Part shown: in pieces, positions 1-7,509 of the stretch | Layout: the number at the start of each line of letters is the position of its first letter | Numbering within the stretch: the stretch's first letter is position 1 | Source of the DNA: Candidatus Amesbacteria bacterium RBG_19FT_COMBO_48_16 | GTDB taxonomy: Bacteria > Patescibacteriota > Microgenomatia > CAZETR01 > Amesbacteraceae | Direction of reading: 5' to 3' | Length of the DNA stretch: 13,474 nt | Assembly (NCBI GenBank): GCA_001775555.1 | Contig: MEXE01000023.1 | Location: forward strand, 1-13,474 | Program-made: the position numbers and the translations under genes | The notes under the pieces: model-generated | The model's database searches: none | The model's input: the letters and a program-made list of their open reading frames with translations, nothing else | What the model was told of the DNA's origin: nothing

Positions 1-801
1 ATTGAAAAACTGCAACAGAACTTGCGAATTTCCGGTTACAGTCCCAAAACAATTAAAGCATATACTTTATGCGTCAGAAAAATCTACAACCATTTCAAAA
101 AACCGCTTAATACCATATCCTCAGATGAATTCAAGCAATATCTTGATGGTTTAATAAGAAAGAGAAATTCTCCCTATACCGTAAACCAATATCATGCTGC
201 ATATAAATTTGTCGTAACAAAAATATATCAAAGGTCGCTTTCTTTTCCTTTTCCCTACGCCAAAAGACACATGAAACTCCCGGTTGTTCTGTCGCGAAAA
301 GATATAATTGAGATTATAAATAAAATTACTAATACTAAGCACAAACTCCTCATTTCATTATCATATGGAGCGGGTTTGAGAGTAAGCGAAGGGGTTAACT
401 TAAAAGTACAAGATATTGATCTTGACGAACTTACTATCCACTTAAAACAAGCAAAAGGGAAAAAAGACAGAATCACAGTTATTCCAGCTAAACTAAAAAC
501 CAGCTTACAAAATCTAATGGCAGGAAAAATGAGAGGCGATTATCTTTTTGAAAGCGAAAGAGGTGGGAAATTAACAGAAAGATCTGCTCAAAAAGTATTT
601 TCAAATGCTTTAAAAAAAGCATCTATCTCAAAACCTGCGACCTTCCATTCACTCCGGCATAGTTTTGCATCTCATTTGCTGGAAAACGGTGTTGATGTTC
701 GTTATGTACAAGAACTGCTAGGACACACAAATATCAGAACAACCCAAGTATATACGCAGGTAACGAATCCAAAAATTAAAAACATTAAAAGTCCGCTATG
801 A
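1..801 (+). CDS. Tyrosine-type site-specific recombinase (XerC/D-like integrase), 5' partial
   Basis: The reading frame is open from the first base, and the first codons (IEKLQQNL) match the usual start of the N-terminal SAM-like core-binding domain, so the true start probably lies upstream. A TTG at 22 is the only in-window alternative. Numbered from base 1, the catalytic set is complete: Arg127 in GAGLRVSE, Lys in the KGKKDR hairpin, His216-x-x-Arg219 in HSLRHSF, His242 in LLGHTN and the nucleophile Tyr251 in VYTQV. These enzymes cut and rejoin DNA through a 3'-phosphotyrosine intermediate. The domain order is core-binding (about 1-85) then catalytic (about 95-266). The gene is visibly more AT-rich than the following 12 kb, which suggests acquisition. 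No att repeats are visible in the window. It ends 2 nt before the convergent gene at 804. It could be a mobile-element integrase rather than the housekeeping Xer. Confidence 0.93.
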   Translation: MEKLQQNLRISGYSPKTIKAYTLCVRKIYNHFKKPLNTISSDEFKQYLDGLIRKRNSPYTVNQYHAAYKFVVTKIYQRSLSFPFPYAKRHMKLPVVLSRKDIIEIINKITNTKHKLLISLSYGAGLRVSEGVNLKVQDIDLDELTIHLKQAKGKKDRITVIPAKLKTSLQNLMAGKMRGDYLFESERGGKLTERSAQKVFSNALKKASISKPATFHSLRHSFASHLLENGVDVRYVQELLGHTNIRTTQVYTQVTNPKIKNIKSPL

Positions 802-803
802 TC

Positions 804-1136
804 CTATTTGCGGCGGGATTTGTGAATTTCGGAGAGAAGGTCTGTTTTAATTTTAGCGGCATGGGATTTGATTTCCTCCTCTATATCCACCGAAACTTTG
901 GACCGGACAAATTCCAGTATTTGGGTATCGTGGGGAGCGGCAATAACGCGGGAGATGAAATCGGCGTGATGTGATTTAGGCAGATGATTGAGAATAATGT
1001 TTAAGATGTGGTGGTGAAGGTGGGAATCGATAAGTCCGACTAACTCTTCCCGCTCAACGGGGTCGAGGTCATAGGAATCCAGAACAGCGGTAATGTCTTC
1101 CCGGATGACTAGATGATCGTAAAAGATTTTTGACAT
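804..1136 (-). CDS. Small conserved hypothetical protein (DUF5663-like, tentative)
   Basis: This encodes 110 residues that look all-helical and charged, with no signal peptide or membrane segment. The central pattern (VEREELVGLID followed by LNIILNHLPKSHHADF) resembles a small family common in candidate-phyla genomes that I associate with DUF5663; this is recall, not a search result. There is a His-rich stretch (HLHHH, and SHH further on). The function is unknown. The start ATG at 1136 is preceded by TATAAG (1144-1149) and then seven bases to the ATG, so the mRNA may be leaderless, and there is no Shine-Dalgarno. It follows the 1222-2148 gene on the same strand after an 85-nt hairpin-bearing gap. 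It converges with the integrase gene, leaving 2 nt between the stop codons. Confidence 0.75.
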   Translation of the reverse strand: MSKIFYDHLVIREDITAVLDSYDLDPVEREELVGLIDSHLHHHILNIILNHLPKSHHADFISRVIAAPHDTQILEFVRSKVSVDIEEEIKSHAAKIKTDLLSEIHKSRRK

Positions 1137-1143
1137 AAAAAAT

Positions 1144-1220
1144 CTTATATATCTGTCCCGCTGTGCGGGAAGTATATTCCTCCGGTGCTATGGCACCTCC
1201 GGAATTGGCTATAAAAAACC
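1144..1220. other. Short intergenic stretch with two hairpins
   Basis: This 77-nt gap holds CCCGC-TGT-GCGGG (about 1158-1170) and GGTGC-TATG-GCACC flanked by CCGG motifs (about 1182-1203). Neither is followed by a clear U-tract in either direction, so they are not convincing intrinsic terminators. They may be mRNA-stability or processing hairpins between two co-oriented genes. Confidence 0.4.
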
Positions 1221-1221
1221 G

Positions 1222-2148
1222 TCATGATAGCGGGAGGCCTTTTTCTAAATTGTACTCCAGGGGGCCTAAGGGAACCTGGTTGTCCGGATCGTCGACAAAA
1301 AATAATATCACCGGACCTTTTTGGGACCCGTCCTGACGCTCGAGGTACGCCATGACTTCGGGTGAGCCGCCGAAGTGCTTGCCGGTCCAGGCTGACGGTC
1401 CCGAATCGGCAATGGCGGCGATAATGGTCTTGCCGTTTTCGGGATTGACCATAACAACTTTGCGGTATTTGTACCAGTCCCGAAGATAAGACAGGCGGGT
1501 GGTCCAATCCGGAAGGTACAACGTCTGGACAGCTACATAATATTTTTCAGTCCGGATAAGCTGGGGGGTGAGTTCTGCAAGACTTGGGGCAAAGTATCCC
1601 CAGGCTCCCCTACCAGGAGTTATTCCAGCCTGGATAAAATCCTCGTGGGCAGAAGCCGTGTCTCCCGGGTAACGCGGCAGGTGCTGTTCGGCCCCGATCA
1701 GCCCGTAACTACGATTCAAACGATTACCTTCCAGATCTGCCCCGGCATGGAGACCGAAATGAGAGTGGAGAATGGCGCTTATTTGGGATTCCTGGGAGGG
1801 AGTGAGCGGGATAACTTCGGAAGGCAGAGCTGATTTCAGACTTTCTGCCAGAGATTGATGGAGATCCAACGGCGAGACAAACAAGGTCTGAGACGATGGC
1901 GGCAAGGAAGCTGAAGCCGGCAGAGGCTGGCCGGGAGTGAGGAGCAAAACCCCGGCTGTGGCTCCGGCCGTCAGGAGCCGGGTGGCATGGTCACGTAAAT
2001 TGCCGGGGGGGATGCCAACGGCATGCAATTGAGCTACCGCACCGGGATGACTGGCAGTGAGAAGTTTTTCCGAATGGAGATGTTTCAGCTTGATTCGTGA
2101 ACGAAGCCACTGGGCATCCAGTTTGGGTTTGGGGGCAGGACGAGGCAT
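1222..2148 (-). CDS. Hypothetical membrane-anchored protein with double-psi-barrel-like C-terminus
   Basis: This encodes 308 residues. The N-terminus is basic and proline-rich, followed by a hydrophobic stretch at about 56-75 (LLTAGATAGVLLLTPG), a likely single membrane anchor. The remainder (about 80-308) would then be outside the cell. Residues about 229-268 (VVMVNPENGKTIIAAIADSG, then PSAWTGKHFGGSPEVM) have the strand-turn-strand pattern of RlpA/expansin-like double-psi beta-barrels: an N-P/x-N-G-K turn, then an A/N-D-x-GP motif, then a residue run preceding a helix. That suggests cell-wall or glycan contact, but I cannot assign an enzymatic activity. The ATG at 2148 lies 23 nt after the gltX stop on the same strand, so it may be co-transcribed with gltX. 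No good Shine-Dalgarno is seen. Confidence 0.75.
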   Translation of the reverse strand: MPRPAPKPKLDAQWLRSRIKLKHLHSEKLLTASHPGAVAQLHAVGIPPGNLRDHATRLLTAGATAGVLLLTPGQPLPASASLPPSSQTLFVSPLDLHQSLAESLKSALPSEVIPLTPSQESQISAILHSHFGLHAGADLEGNRLNRSYGLIGAEQHLPRYPGDTASAHEDFIQAGITPGRGAWGYFAPSLAELTPQLIRTEKYYVAVQTLYLPDWTTRLSYLRDWYKYRKVVMVNPENGKTIIAAIADSGPSAWTGKHFGGSPEVMAYLERQDGSQKGPVILFFVDDPDNQVPLGPLEYNLEKGLPLS

Positions 2149-2158
2149 TTAAAAATTT

Positions 2159-2190
2159 CTAATTGACCTAATTAACCTAATTGACCTAAA
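2159..2190. repeat. 9-bp tandem repeat across the gltX stop codon
   Basis: The units CTAATTGAC (2159-2167), CTAATTAAC (2168-2176) and CTAATTGAC (2177-2185) are followed by a partial fourth unit. The period of 9 keeps the gltX frame, so the minus strand reads Leu-Gly-Gln, Leu-Gly-stop, Leu-Gly-Gln. The stop codon arises from the one-base difference in the middle unit. Confidence 0.85.
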
Positions 2191-3530
2191 AAGTTTATAG
2201 CATTGCGGATGCGGGTGAGAGATTCTGATTGTCCCAGAACCAGCATGGTTTCGGTTAAGGGAGGTGTGGCACGGGAACCACAGACGGCAACGCGCAGAGA
2301 CATGAAGAAGTCGCCTACTTTCCAGCCATGTGATTTTATCCCGGCCATTAAACCGGTTTCTATAGCTTCTTTGGTCCAGGGACTTGATGACAGGTGCTCG
2401 GTGGCCAGGGTTAAGTGCTCGATTGCCAGATCGGGTTGGTCAAACAAGTTTTTGTCTAAATCTGGAGGGGAAAAAAACAAACCGGTAAGGGACGGAAAAT
2501 CGGAAAGTTTAACCAACCGATCCTTGATAAGAGGAGTTATTTGAGCAAGTTTTGTGTCCGTAACATCCTGTTTCACAAATGGTTTCACGAGTTGAATAAG
2601 TTGTGTATCCGTTTTTTGCCTGATGTAGTAACCGTTGAGCCAATTTAGTTTGGTGTCGCTAAACAACGGGTTGGCTTTCTGAAAGCCGGAAGGATCGAAT
2701 TTACGGACAAATTCCTCTAAAGTGAACAATTCCTGATTGTCCTTGGGAGCCCAACCTAAAAGAATGACAAAGTTTAAAAGAGCTTCCGGAAGATACCCTA
2801 GCTCAAGAAACGCTTCACAAAAAACAGAGTCCCGTCTTTTTGATAATTTTCCCCCTTTTGAAGAGAGAATATCAGTCAAATGGCCTATTTCAGGCCGCCT
2901 GTTTCCAAGATAATCAAGAACGAGAAGATGAATGGGAGTGCTGGGCATCCAGTCGTGACCGCGTAAGATGTGAGAAATTTGCATCAGCAGGTCATCGGTC
3001 ATGGCTGCCAAATGATATGTGGGGAAACCGTCACTTTTGAGTAAGGTGGCTTCATAAACCGTGTTTGTATCCCAAGAAACCACTTTGTCCAGAACGAAAT
3101 CGTGATACGAAATTTGTTGATTGTCCGGAACCCGCAGTTTGACCGCTCCCGATGTAAGACCCCTGTCGCGGCACGGGTCGCGAAGTATAGTGGAGTACCC
3201 TGCCTGCTTGACGTTTTTGGCAGGACACCGGCAATAGAAAGCGTGGCCGTCGGAGACTAATTTTTCGGCTGTTTGTTGATAAATACCAGCTTTTTTTCGC
3301 TCCGACTGGATGTACAGCTCGTCCCAGTTCAAGCCAAAGGTAGTGAGGTTATTTTTGATATCAGTGATGCCCTGCGGATCGTAACGTTTCTGATCCGTAT
3401 CTTCGATACGCAGGATAAATTGCCCGGAATTGTGTTTGGCCAGAGCATAAGCGTAGACGGCGGTACGGAGGTTGCCAATATGCATTTGACCTGTGGGAGA
3501 TGGGGCAAAGCGGGTACGAATCAAAGCCAT
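2172..3530 (-). CDS. gltX: Glutamyl-tRNA synthetase
   Basis: This is a class I aminoacyl-tRNA synthetase that charges tRNA-Glu. Many bacteria without GlnRS also use it to form Glu-tRNA-Gln for GatCAB. From the ATG at 3530 it has 452 residues, slightly short for the family. The HIGH motif is HIGN (17-20) after FAPSPTGQM, and the KMSKS loop is KLSKR (228-232). A CRC pair (about 100-102) with a later Cys (about 120) resembles the zinc site of many bacterial GluRS. The C-terminal part is the helical anticodon-binding domain. An upstream in-frame TTG at 3542 is possible, but MALIRTRFAPSPTG is the usual N-terminus, so 3530 is preferred. There is no Shine-Dalgarno; a TATAAA box lies at 3548-3553. 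The last codons lie in a 9-bp tandem repeat. Confidence 0.96.
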   Translation of the reverse strand: MALIRTRFAPSPTGQMHIGNLRTAVYAYALAKHNSGQFILRIEDTDQKRYDPQGITDIKNNLTTFGLNWDELYIQSERKKAGIYQQTAEKLVSDGHAFYCRCPAKNVKQAGYSTILRDPCRDRGLTSGAVKLRVPDNQQISYHDFVLDKVVSWDTNTVYEATLLKSDGFPTYHLAAMTDDLLMQISHILRGHDWMPSTPIHLLVLDYLGNRRPEIGHLTDILSSKGGKLSKRRDSVFCEAFLELGYLPEALLNFVILLGWAPKDNQELFTLEEFVRKFDPSGFQKANPLFSDTKLNWLNGYYIRQKTDTQLIQLVKPFVKQDVTDTKLAQITPLIKDRLVKLSDFPSLTGLFFSPPDLDKNLFDQPDLAIEHLTLATEHLSSSPWTKEAIETGLMAGIKSHGWKVGDFFMSLRVAVCGSRATPPLTETMLVLGQSESLTRIRNAINFLGQLG

Positions 3531-3550
3531 AAAATGATACAATCCATTTT

Positions 3551-3634
3551 ATACCCATCTAAAGGTAGTTTGTATGCGTCTTAGCGCATTTCGATGGGTA
3601 TATATCCATCATACTCTCGCAAACTCGAGTATGA
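3551..3634. promoter_or_regulatory. Palindrome-rich divergent promoter region between gltX and the 3645 gene
   Basis: Several inverted repeats crowd this gap. ATACCCATC (3551-3559) faces GATGGGTAT (3593-3601). ATGCG (3574-3578) faces CGCAT (3585-3589). GATGGGTATATATCCATC (3593-3610) is nearly self-complementary. TCATACTC (3609-3616) faces GAGTATGA (3627-3634). A -10-like TATAAA for gltX is at 3548-3553 (-), and TATGAT at 3630-3635 (+) lies 9 nt before the ATG at 3645. The -35 boxes are weak on both sides. The palindromes could be operators or 5'UTR hairpins. Confidence 0.5.
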
Positions 3635-3644
3635 TGACTATAGC

Positions 3645-4682
3645 ATGGCTACTTTGACCGAGGTGAGTGTGATTTCCCGGAAAGCAGTAAAGTACGGGGC
3701 TTACGGGGCGGTAATAATCATTCTCATCCCGGTCGTAGTGCGGCTGGGTAAAAGAATATATCTGGCCTTAAATCCTCCTCCCCCGCCTCCGCCGACAGTC
3801 CTGTACGGAAAACTGCCTAAGCTGGTGTTTCCCCCGACGGATGCGGCTGCTACACCGGAATATAAACTGGAAACTATTGAGGGAGGGCTGCCCAAATTGC
3901 CGGAGGCGGGGCGGGTGTACGTAGTGGGAATAAATAAATCAAGACTATTGGAGCTGGACAGAATAAAAGAGAAGGTGCGATTATTGGGATTTGTAAATAA
4001 TCCGGAACAACTGGATGAAAGCACTTACCGGTTTTTTCACCCGACAATTGCCGCGCAAGTGACAGTAAATATCATCTCCCGGGGGTTTGCCTATAAGTAT
4101 GACTGGACCGCGGAAATGGCCGTTTATTCAACCCGGGCTGTACCTGTCGGCAATACGGCCATAACTGAGGGGAATAGTTATTTCGAAAAGTTGGGGCTTC
4201 TGACGGATGATCTGGCGGCGGGATCAGGTAAATCCGTCTATTTGGTAGCTACCAACTCGGCGATGGTGCCAACAGATAACCTGTATGAAGCAAATTTTGT
4301 GCGGGTAGACTTGTTCCGGGCTAACCGAGATGACTTAAAGATAGTGACCGCGGGCGGGGATACATCCCCGGTAAACGTGATTATTTCCAGTCTGACCAGC
4401 AACAAAAGAGTAGTCCAGGCTAATTATCAGTACTCGCAAGTATTGGAAGACAGTTTTGCCACCTATCCTCTGAAAAACTCGGAGGCGGCGTGGCAGGAAT
4501 TGATCGCCGGGGGCGGCTACGTGGCCAAAAGGACTACTCCCCAGGTCACCATCCGCAAAGTATATATGGGTTATTATGAGTCAAATGACCCGCAGCAGTT
4601 TATGCAGCCGGTAATCGTGTTTGAAGGTGACTACGGATTTCTGGCATATGTGCCGGCAGTGACGGGGGAGTATATACAATAA
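3645..4682 (+). CDS. Hypothetical membrane protein with poly-proline linker and large extracytoplasmic domain
   Basis: The product is 345 residues from the ATG at 3645. The frame is open from an ATG at 3594, but those extra 17 residues fall in the palindromic promoter region. A transmembrane helix spans about 17-34 (YGAYGAVIIILIPVVVRLG), then an uninterrupted run of seven prolines (44-50), then a roughly 290-residue domain with alternating beta-like stretches and no Cys. I recognise no catalytic motif. The arrangement suggests a protein anchored by its N-terminus with the bulk outside the cell. The proline run would normally require EF-P to translate. Its TAA stop is formed by the first copy of the palindromic repeat. 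TATGAT 9 nt upstream suggests a near-leaderless transcript. Confidence 0.82.
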   Translation: MATLTEVSVISRKAVKYGAYGAVIIILIPVVVRLGKRIYLALNPPPPPPPTVLYGKLPKLVFPPTDAAATPEYKLETIEGGLPKLPEAGRVYVVGINKSRLLELDRIKEKVRLLGFVNNPEQLDESTYRFFHPTIAAQVTVNIISRGFAYKYDWTAEMAVYSTRAVPVGNTAITEGNSYFEKLGLLTDDLAAGSGKSVYLVATNSAMVPTDNLYEANFVRVDLFRANRDDLKIVTAGGDTSPVNVIISSLTSNKRVVQANYQYSQVLEDSFATYPLKNSEAAWQELIAGGGYVAKRTTPQVTIRKVYMGYYESNDPQQFMQPVIVFEGDYGFLAYVPAVTGEYIQ

Positions 4683-4720
4683 CTCCTCCCTAACCCCCCT
4701 CTTAATCTAAGAGGAGGGGA
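4679..4720. repeat. Dispersed palindromic repeat, copy A
   Basis: It begins ATAACTCCTCCC and carries the stem CCTCTTA (4698-4704), loop ATC, TAAGAGG (4708-4714). It matches copies B, C and D in layout: an ATAACTC head, a C-rich run, then a CTCTTA/TAAGAG palindrome ending in GGGG. The TAA in its head is the stop codon of the 3645 gene. Confidence 0.8.
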
Positions 4721-4742
4721 CGTTATACTAGTTCCATTGTAG

Positions 4743-4786
4743 ATAACTCACCCCTCACCCCTCTCTTAAGCTAAGAGAGGGGAATG
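4743..4786. repeat. Dispersed palindromic repeat, copy B
   Basis: ATAACTCACCCCTCA is followed by a perfect 11-bp stem, CCCCTCTCTTA (4758-4768), loop AGC, TAAGAGAGGGG (4772-4782), then AATG. It is nearly identical to copy C 5.8 kb away. It lies between convergent genes and could act as a bidirectional stop for transcription, although no U-tract follows on either strand. Confidence 0.88.
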
Positions 4787-4792
4787 CCTTCT

Positions 4793-5683
4793 TCAATCCC
4801 AAATGAAATTGGAATAGACCCAGTCGATAAGTTTTTTGGTGTCGGAGAAGCGATCGGTGCTGCCTAAAACCGAAATTATCACGGGATGATTTTCGCGGTT
4901 TACCAGTGTTACCAGCGCTTGTCCGGCCAGATCAGTATATCCGGTCTTGGCCCCCAGTACACCTTCTACTTGGCCTAAAAGCTGATTGGTATTGGCAAGG
5001 ACATGGACGGCTGAGACGTCGCTTGTGGCAAGCACGACATTTTCTGCTGAAACAATCCGGGCCAATAAAGGCTTGTGCATAAACTCATCGGCTAAACGGG
5101 CCAGATCCGCGGCTGACGAGTAATGACCCTCTTCATCCAACCCAGTGGGGTTTTGGAATTGGGTGTGGAGTAAATTAAGCTGTTTGGCCCGGGCATTCAT
5201 GGCGGCGACAAAAGTGTCCCGGCCTCCTGGATATTCTTCGGCTAATATTTCACCTGCATCGTTGGCAGACTGGACCAGCAGGGCATATAAAAGGCGTTCT
5301 ACCGAAATCCTTTCACCTGCGACAAGGTGAATATCCTGTCCGTCCGGATAGGGGCGGGTGACTGTCATAATCTGATCCAGAGGATAGGCCGAGAGGGCAA
5401 CCAGAGCGGTCATCATCTTGGTAGTCGAGGCGGGATACACCTGGGCATCGGCATTAATAGCCAAAAGGGGCAGGCGGCTGACGGTATCCCAGACAAAGAC
5501 ATGGCGGGCGGAAATTTCCGGCGGGGGCTGGTTTTGGGATTGGGGATTTTTCAGACCGGGTAACTCCGGGATAGGCAAAGACGCGGGAGAAAACCAGCGC
5601 CAGGCTAAACTGGTCACCAGAATGACTAAGAAAAGAGACAGGGCCAGCCGGTCAACGGCTACAGAAGTAATCTTGCGAATCAT
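4793..5683 (-). CDS. dacA: D-alanyl-D-alanine carboxypeptidase (peptidase S11, PBP5-type)
   Basis: This serine enzyme trims the terminal D-Ala from peptidoglycan stem peptides outside the cytoplasmic membrane. It has 296 residues. The N-terminal hydrophobic helix (about 12-30) is a signal or anchor, followed by a Pro-rich stretch. All three penicillin-binding motifs are present: S86-T-T-K89, S139-A-N141 and K246-T-G248. The protein ends soon after the catalytic domain, so the usual C-terminal beta domain and amphipathic anchor of PBP5 are missing; the N-terminal helix probably tethers it. Its ATG overlaps the aspS stop in an ATGA junction, indicating translational coupling and shared control with aspS. 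The symbol is by family; the exact paralogue (dacA, dacC or dacF type) is not certain. Confidence 0.93.
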   Translation of the reverse strand: MIRKITSVAVDRLALSLFLVILVTSLAWRWFSPASLPIPELPGLKNPQSQNQPPPEISARHVFVWDTVSRLPLLAINADAQVYPASTTKMMTALVALSAYPLDQIMTVTRPYPDGQDIHLVAGERISVERLLYALLVQSANDAGEILAEEYPGGRDTFVAAMNARAKQLNLLHTQFQNPTGLDEEGHYSSAADLARLADEFMHKPLLARIVSAENVVLATSDVSAVHVLANTNQLLGQVEGVLGAKTGYTDLAGQALVTLVNRENHPVIISVLGSTDRFSDTKKLIDWVYSNFIWD

Positions 5684-7509
5684 TTTTCTGAAGAAAATTC
5701 TCCTACTTGAGGGTGCTCAATATTATTAAAATCCTCATATTTCATAATTATTGACCTGGTATGCAAGCCTGCATTGAATGCGATTTCGTCATTTTGGGAA
5801 AGAGATTTATCCTGATAGGTTTTTAATCCAAGAACAGAGCCAAATGGCGGAATGCAACCTGTTTCTAAACCTGTTAATTGGTTTACTTCCGCAGCTGTGG
5901 CCATACGCAAATCCTTGACTTGTAAAAATTGTTTAAGCAACTTTGTATCAGCCTTGAGAGAAGCGGAGATGACTACCAAAATCGGCGATTTATCAGCAAA
6001 CATCACCAGGGCTTTGGCTCCCTGCTGAATTTGGGTACCACGAATCCGAGCCGAATCAGCTGAAGTAAAAACCGGATCATGATCCAGGCTTTTATAGTGA
6101 ACTCCTGCCGCATCCAGCTTTGATTTAATCCGAGAAAAAACTTCTTCGCCATGAACAGTGGCGGAGACATCGTTACCTGATGCTTTCTTGAGTGTGGACA
6201 ACCGGACGTCGACGCGCTCCATGTCACGGGGGAAAAGGGAAGCTTCACGAATGTTAGATAAACCTAAAATGTGCATGGTAATGCGCTCGGCGCCGAAAGC
6301 AAAACCTCCCAAGGGGGGCATGCCGTATTTGAAAGCCTGCAAATAAAGCTGGATATTGTCCGGGTTGACACCCCATTTTTTGGCGTGCTCGACCAGGGTC
6401 TGGTAATCGTGGATGCGGCGACCACCGGTCATCCACTCCACTCCCCTGCCAATCAGATCGAAACCCTGGTTGTATTCCGGGTCTTCGTCGTCCGGGTACG
6501 TGTAAAAGGGGCGGTATTTGGTGGGATAGTGGGAAATGAAAACCAAGTCAGAGTGTTGAGTTTCCTTGGCCCAGAGGCAAATCTCGCGCTCATCTTCAGG
6601 GGCGGGATCTTTTTCCCGGCGGCAATCGCGACCGGTGCGCTGGTAAATTATCTCTTGGGCCTCCCGAAGCTTGAGGGTAGGGATTTTTTGGGGAACTTCC
6701 GGGATAACGGCTGCAAAAAGTTCAAGTTCTTTGGTGCAGTTTTTGGTCACTTCGTCCAGAATAAATTTGATGGTGTATTCAGCCATATCCCGAACTTCAA
6801 GCCAGGAGTCTATAAAGCCCATTTCCGCATCCAGGCTTACGACCTCGGTTAAATGGCGGGTGGTAACCGACGGTTCGGCGCGGAAGACTTTGTTGACGGA
6901 AAAGACTCTTTCAAAGGCGCTGACCAAAAGAGATTTATAGAGCTGAGGACTTTGAGCTAAATAGGCTTTATGACCAAAATATTTAACTTCAAAAATATCG
7001 GCGCCGCCTTCCGGGGCCGAGGAAATAATTGAGGGAGCTTGGAACTCGAGAAAGTCTTTGGCTTTGAGCGCCCGGCGGAAACTGTCGATGACCACTTCCT
7101 GAATTCTGAAAATGGCCTGAACTTTGGGGTGACGTAAAACCAAAGAGCGGTAATCGAGGAGAGTAGGCAACTCGAGATTTAATCCTTCGGCCCCCATGTC
7201 AAAGGGCAGTTCTGCGGCTTTGGAGATCAGCTCGACTTTGGCGGCTTCGACTTCGACGGTGCCGGTTGCTAGCTTGGGATTGATTAATTTTTCCGGGCGG
7301 GCTTTGACCGGGCCCGTAACATAGATGACGTCCTCGGAATGGAGTCCTTCGACCAGCTCGGGGCGGGCGACTATCTGGACTAAACCAGTGCGGTCACGCA
7401 GATCGATAAAAACAATCTGGCCGTGATCGCGGCGTGTGTCCACCCAGCCCTTAAGCAGGATTGTCTCCCCTATTTTGGAAACGGTTTCACTGGTAAGAGT
7501 GCGGTCCAT
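5680..7509 (-). CDS. aspS: Aspartyl-tRNA synthetase fused to a YbaK/ProX-type editing domain
   Basis: The protein has 609 residues in three parts. The N-terminal OB-fold anticodon domain (about 15-105) has GWVDTRRDHG and FIDLRDR, very like bacterial AspRS. The class IIb catalytic core (about 125-440) includes QSPQLYKSLL, motif 2 around FRAEPS, and motif 3 GAERI (about 406-410). The bacterial GAD insertion is missing, so the core resembles the archaeal-type, often non-discriminating, AspRS. Residues about 455-595 form a YbaK/ProX/EbsC-like domain with the conserved Lys in GAKALVM (about 499), GCIPPFG and AFNAGLHTRS; relatives hydrolyse mischarged aminoacyl-tRNA. The ATG at 7509 is chosen because GGGGGTGAG lies 7 nt upstream; the GTG at 7521 falls inside that Shine-Dalgarno. 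Codons near 7345-7363 (RPELVEG) come from an interspersed repeat. Expression is probably under the leader at 7510-7738. Confidence 0.94.
   Translation of the reverse strand: MDRTLTSETVSKIGETILLKGWVDTRRDHGQIVFIDLRDRTGLVQIVARPELVEGLHSEDVIYVTGPVKARPEKLINPKLATGTVEVEAAKVELISKAAELPFDMGAEGLNLELPTLLDYRSLVLRHPKVQAIFRIQEVVIDSFRRALKAKDFLEFQAPSIISSAPEGGADIFEVKYFGHKAYLAQSPQLYKSLLVSAFERVFSVNKVFRAEPSVTTRHLTEVVSLDAEMGFIDSWLEVRDMAEYTIKFILDEVTKNCTKELELFAAVIPEVPQKIPTLKLREAQEIIYQRTGRDCRREKDPAPEDEREICLWAKETQHSDLVFISHYPTKYRPFYTYPDDEDPEYNQGFDLIGRGVEWMTGGRRIHDYQTLVEHAKKWGVNPDNIQLYLQAFKYGMPPLGGFAFGAERITMHILGLSNIREASLFPRDMERVDVRLSTLKKASGNDVSATVHGEEVFSRIKSKLDAAGVHYKSLDHDPVFTSADSARIRGTQIQQGAKALVMFADKSPILVVISASLKADTKLLKQFLQVKDLRMATAAEVNQLTGLETGCIPPFGSVLGLKTYQDKSLSQNDEIAFNAGLHTRSIIMKYEDFNNIEHPQVGEFSSEK
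7345..7363. repeat. Interspersed repeat-like element inside aspS
   Basis: TCCTTCGACCAGCTCGGGG is read on the minus strand as the peptide RPELVEG. This peptide is a familiar trace of a CCTTCGAC...GCTCxGGG element found inside genes of many bacteria. It sits in a loop of the anticodon-binding domain where insertions are tolerated. A related copy lies in the cca gene. Confidence 0.6.

Noticed and set aside
1145..1507. Alternative minus-strand frame (120 codons) over the 3' part of the 1222-2148 gene
   Set aside because: Its composition is Arg/Gly/Ser-rich and typical of a shadow frame. The 308-residue frame has coherent membrane and barrel-like segments.
4743..4786. Copy B of the palindromic repeat as a classical intrinsic terminator
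   Set aside because: The stem is perfect, but no U-tract follows on either strand, so it is listed as a repeat. A bidirectional stop remains possible.
6271..6852. Long + strand ORF (193 codons) antisense to aspS
   Set aside because: It lies wholly within a well-supported aspS and has no recognisable domain. Long antisense frames are expected in GC-balanced genes.
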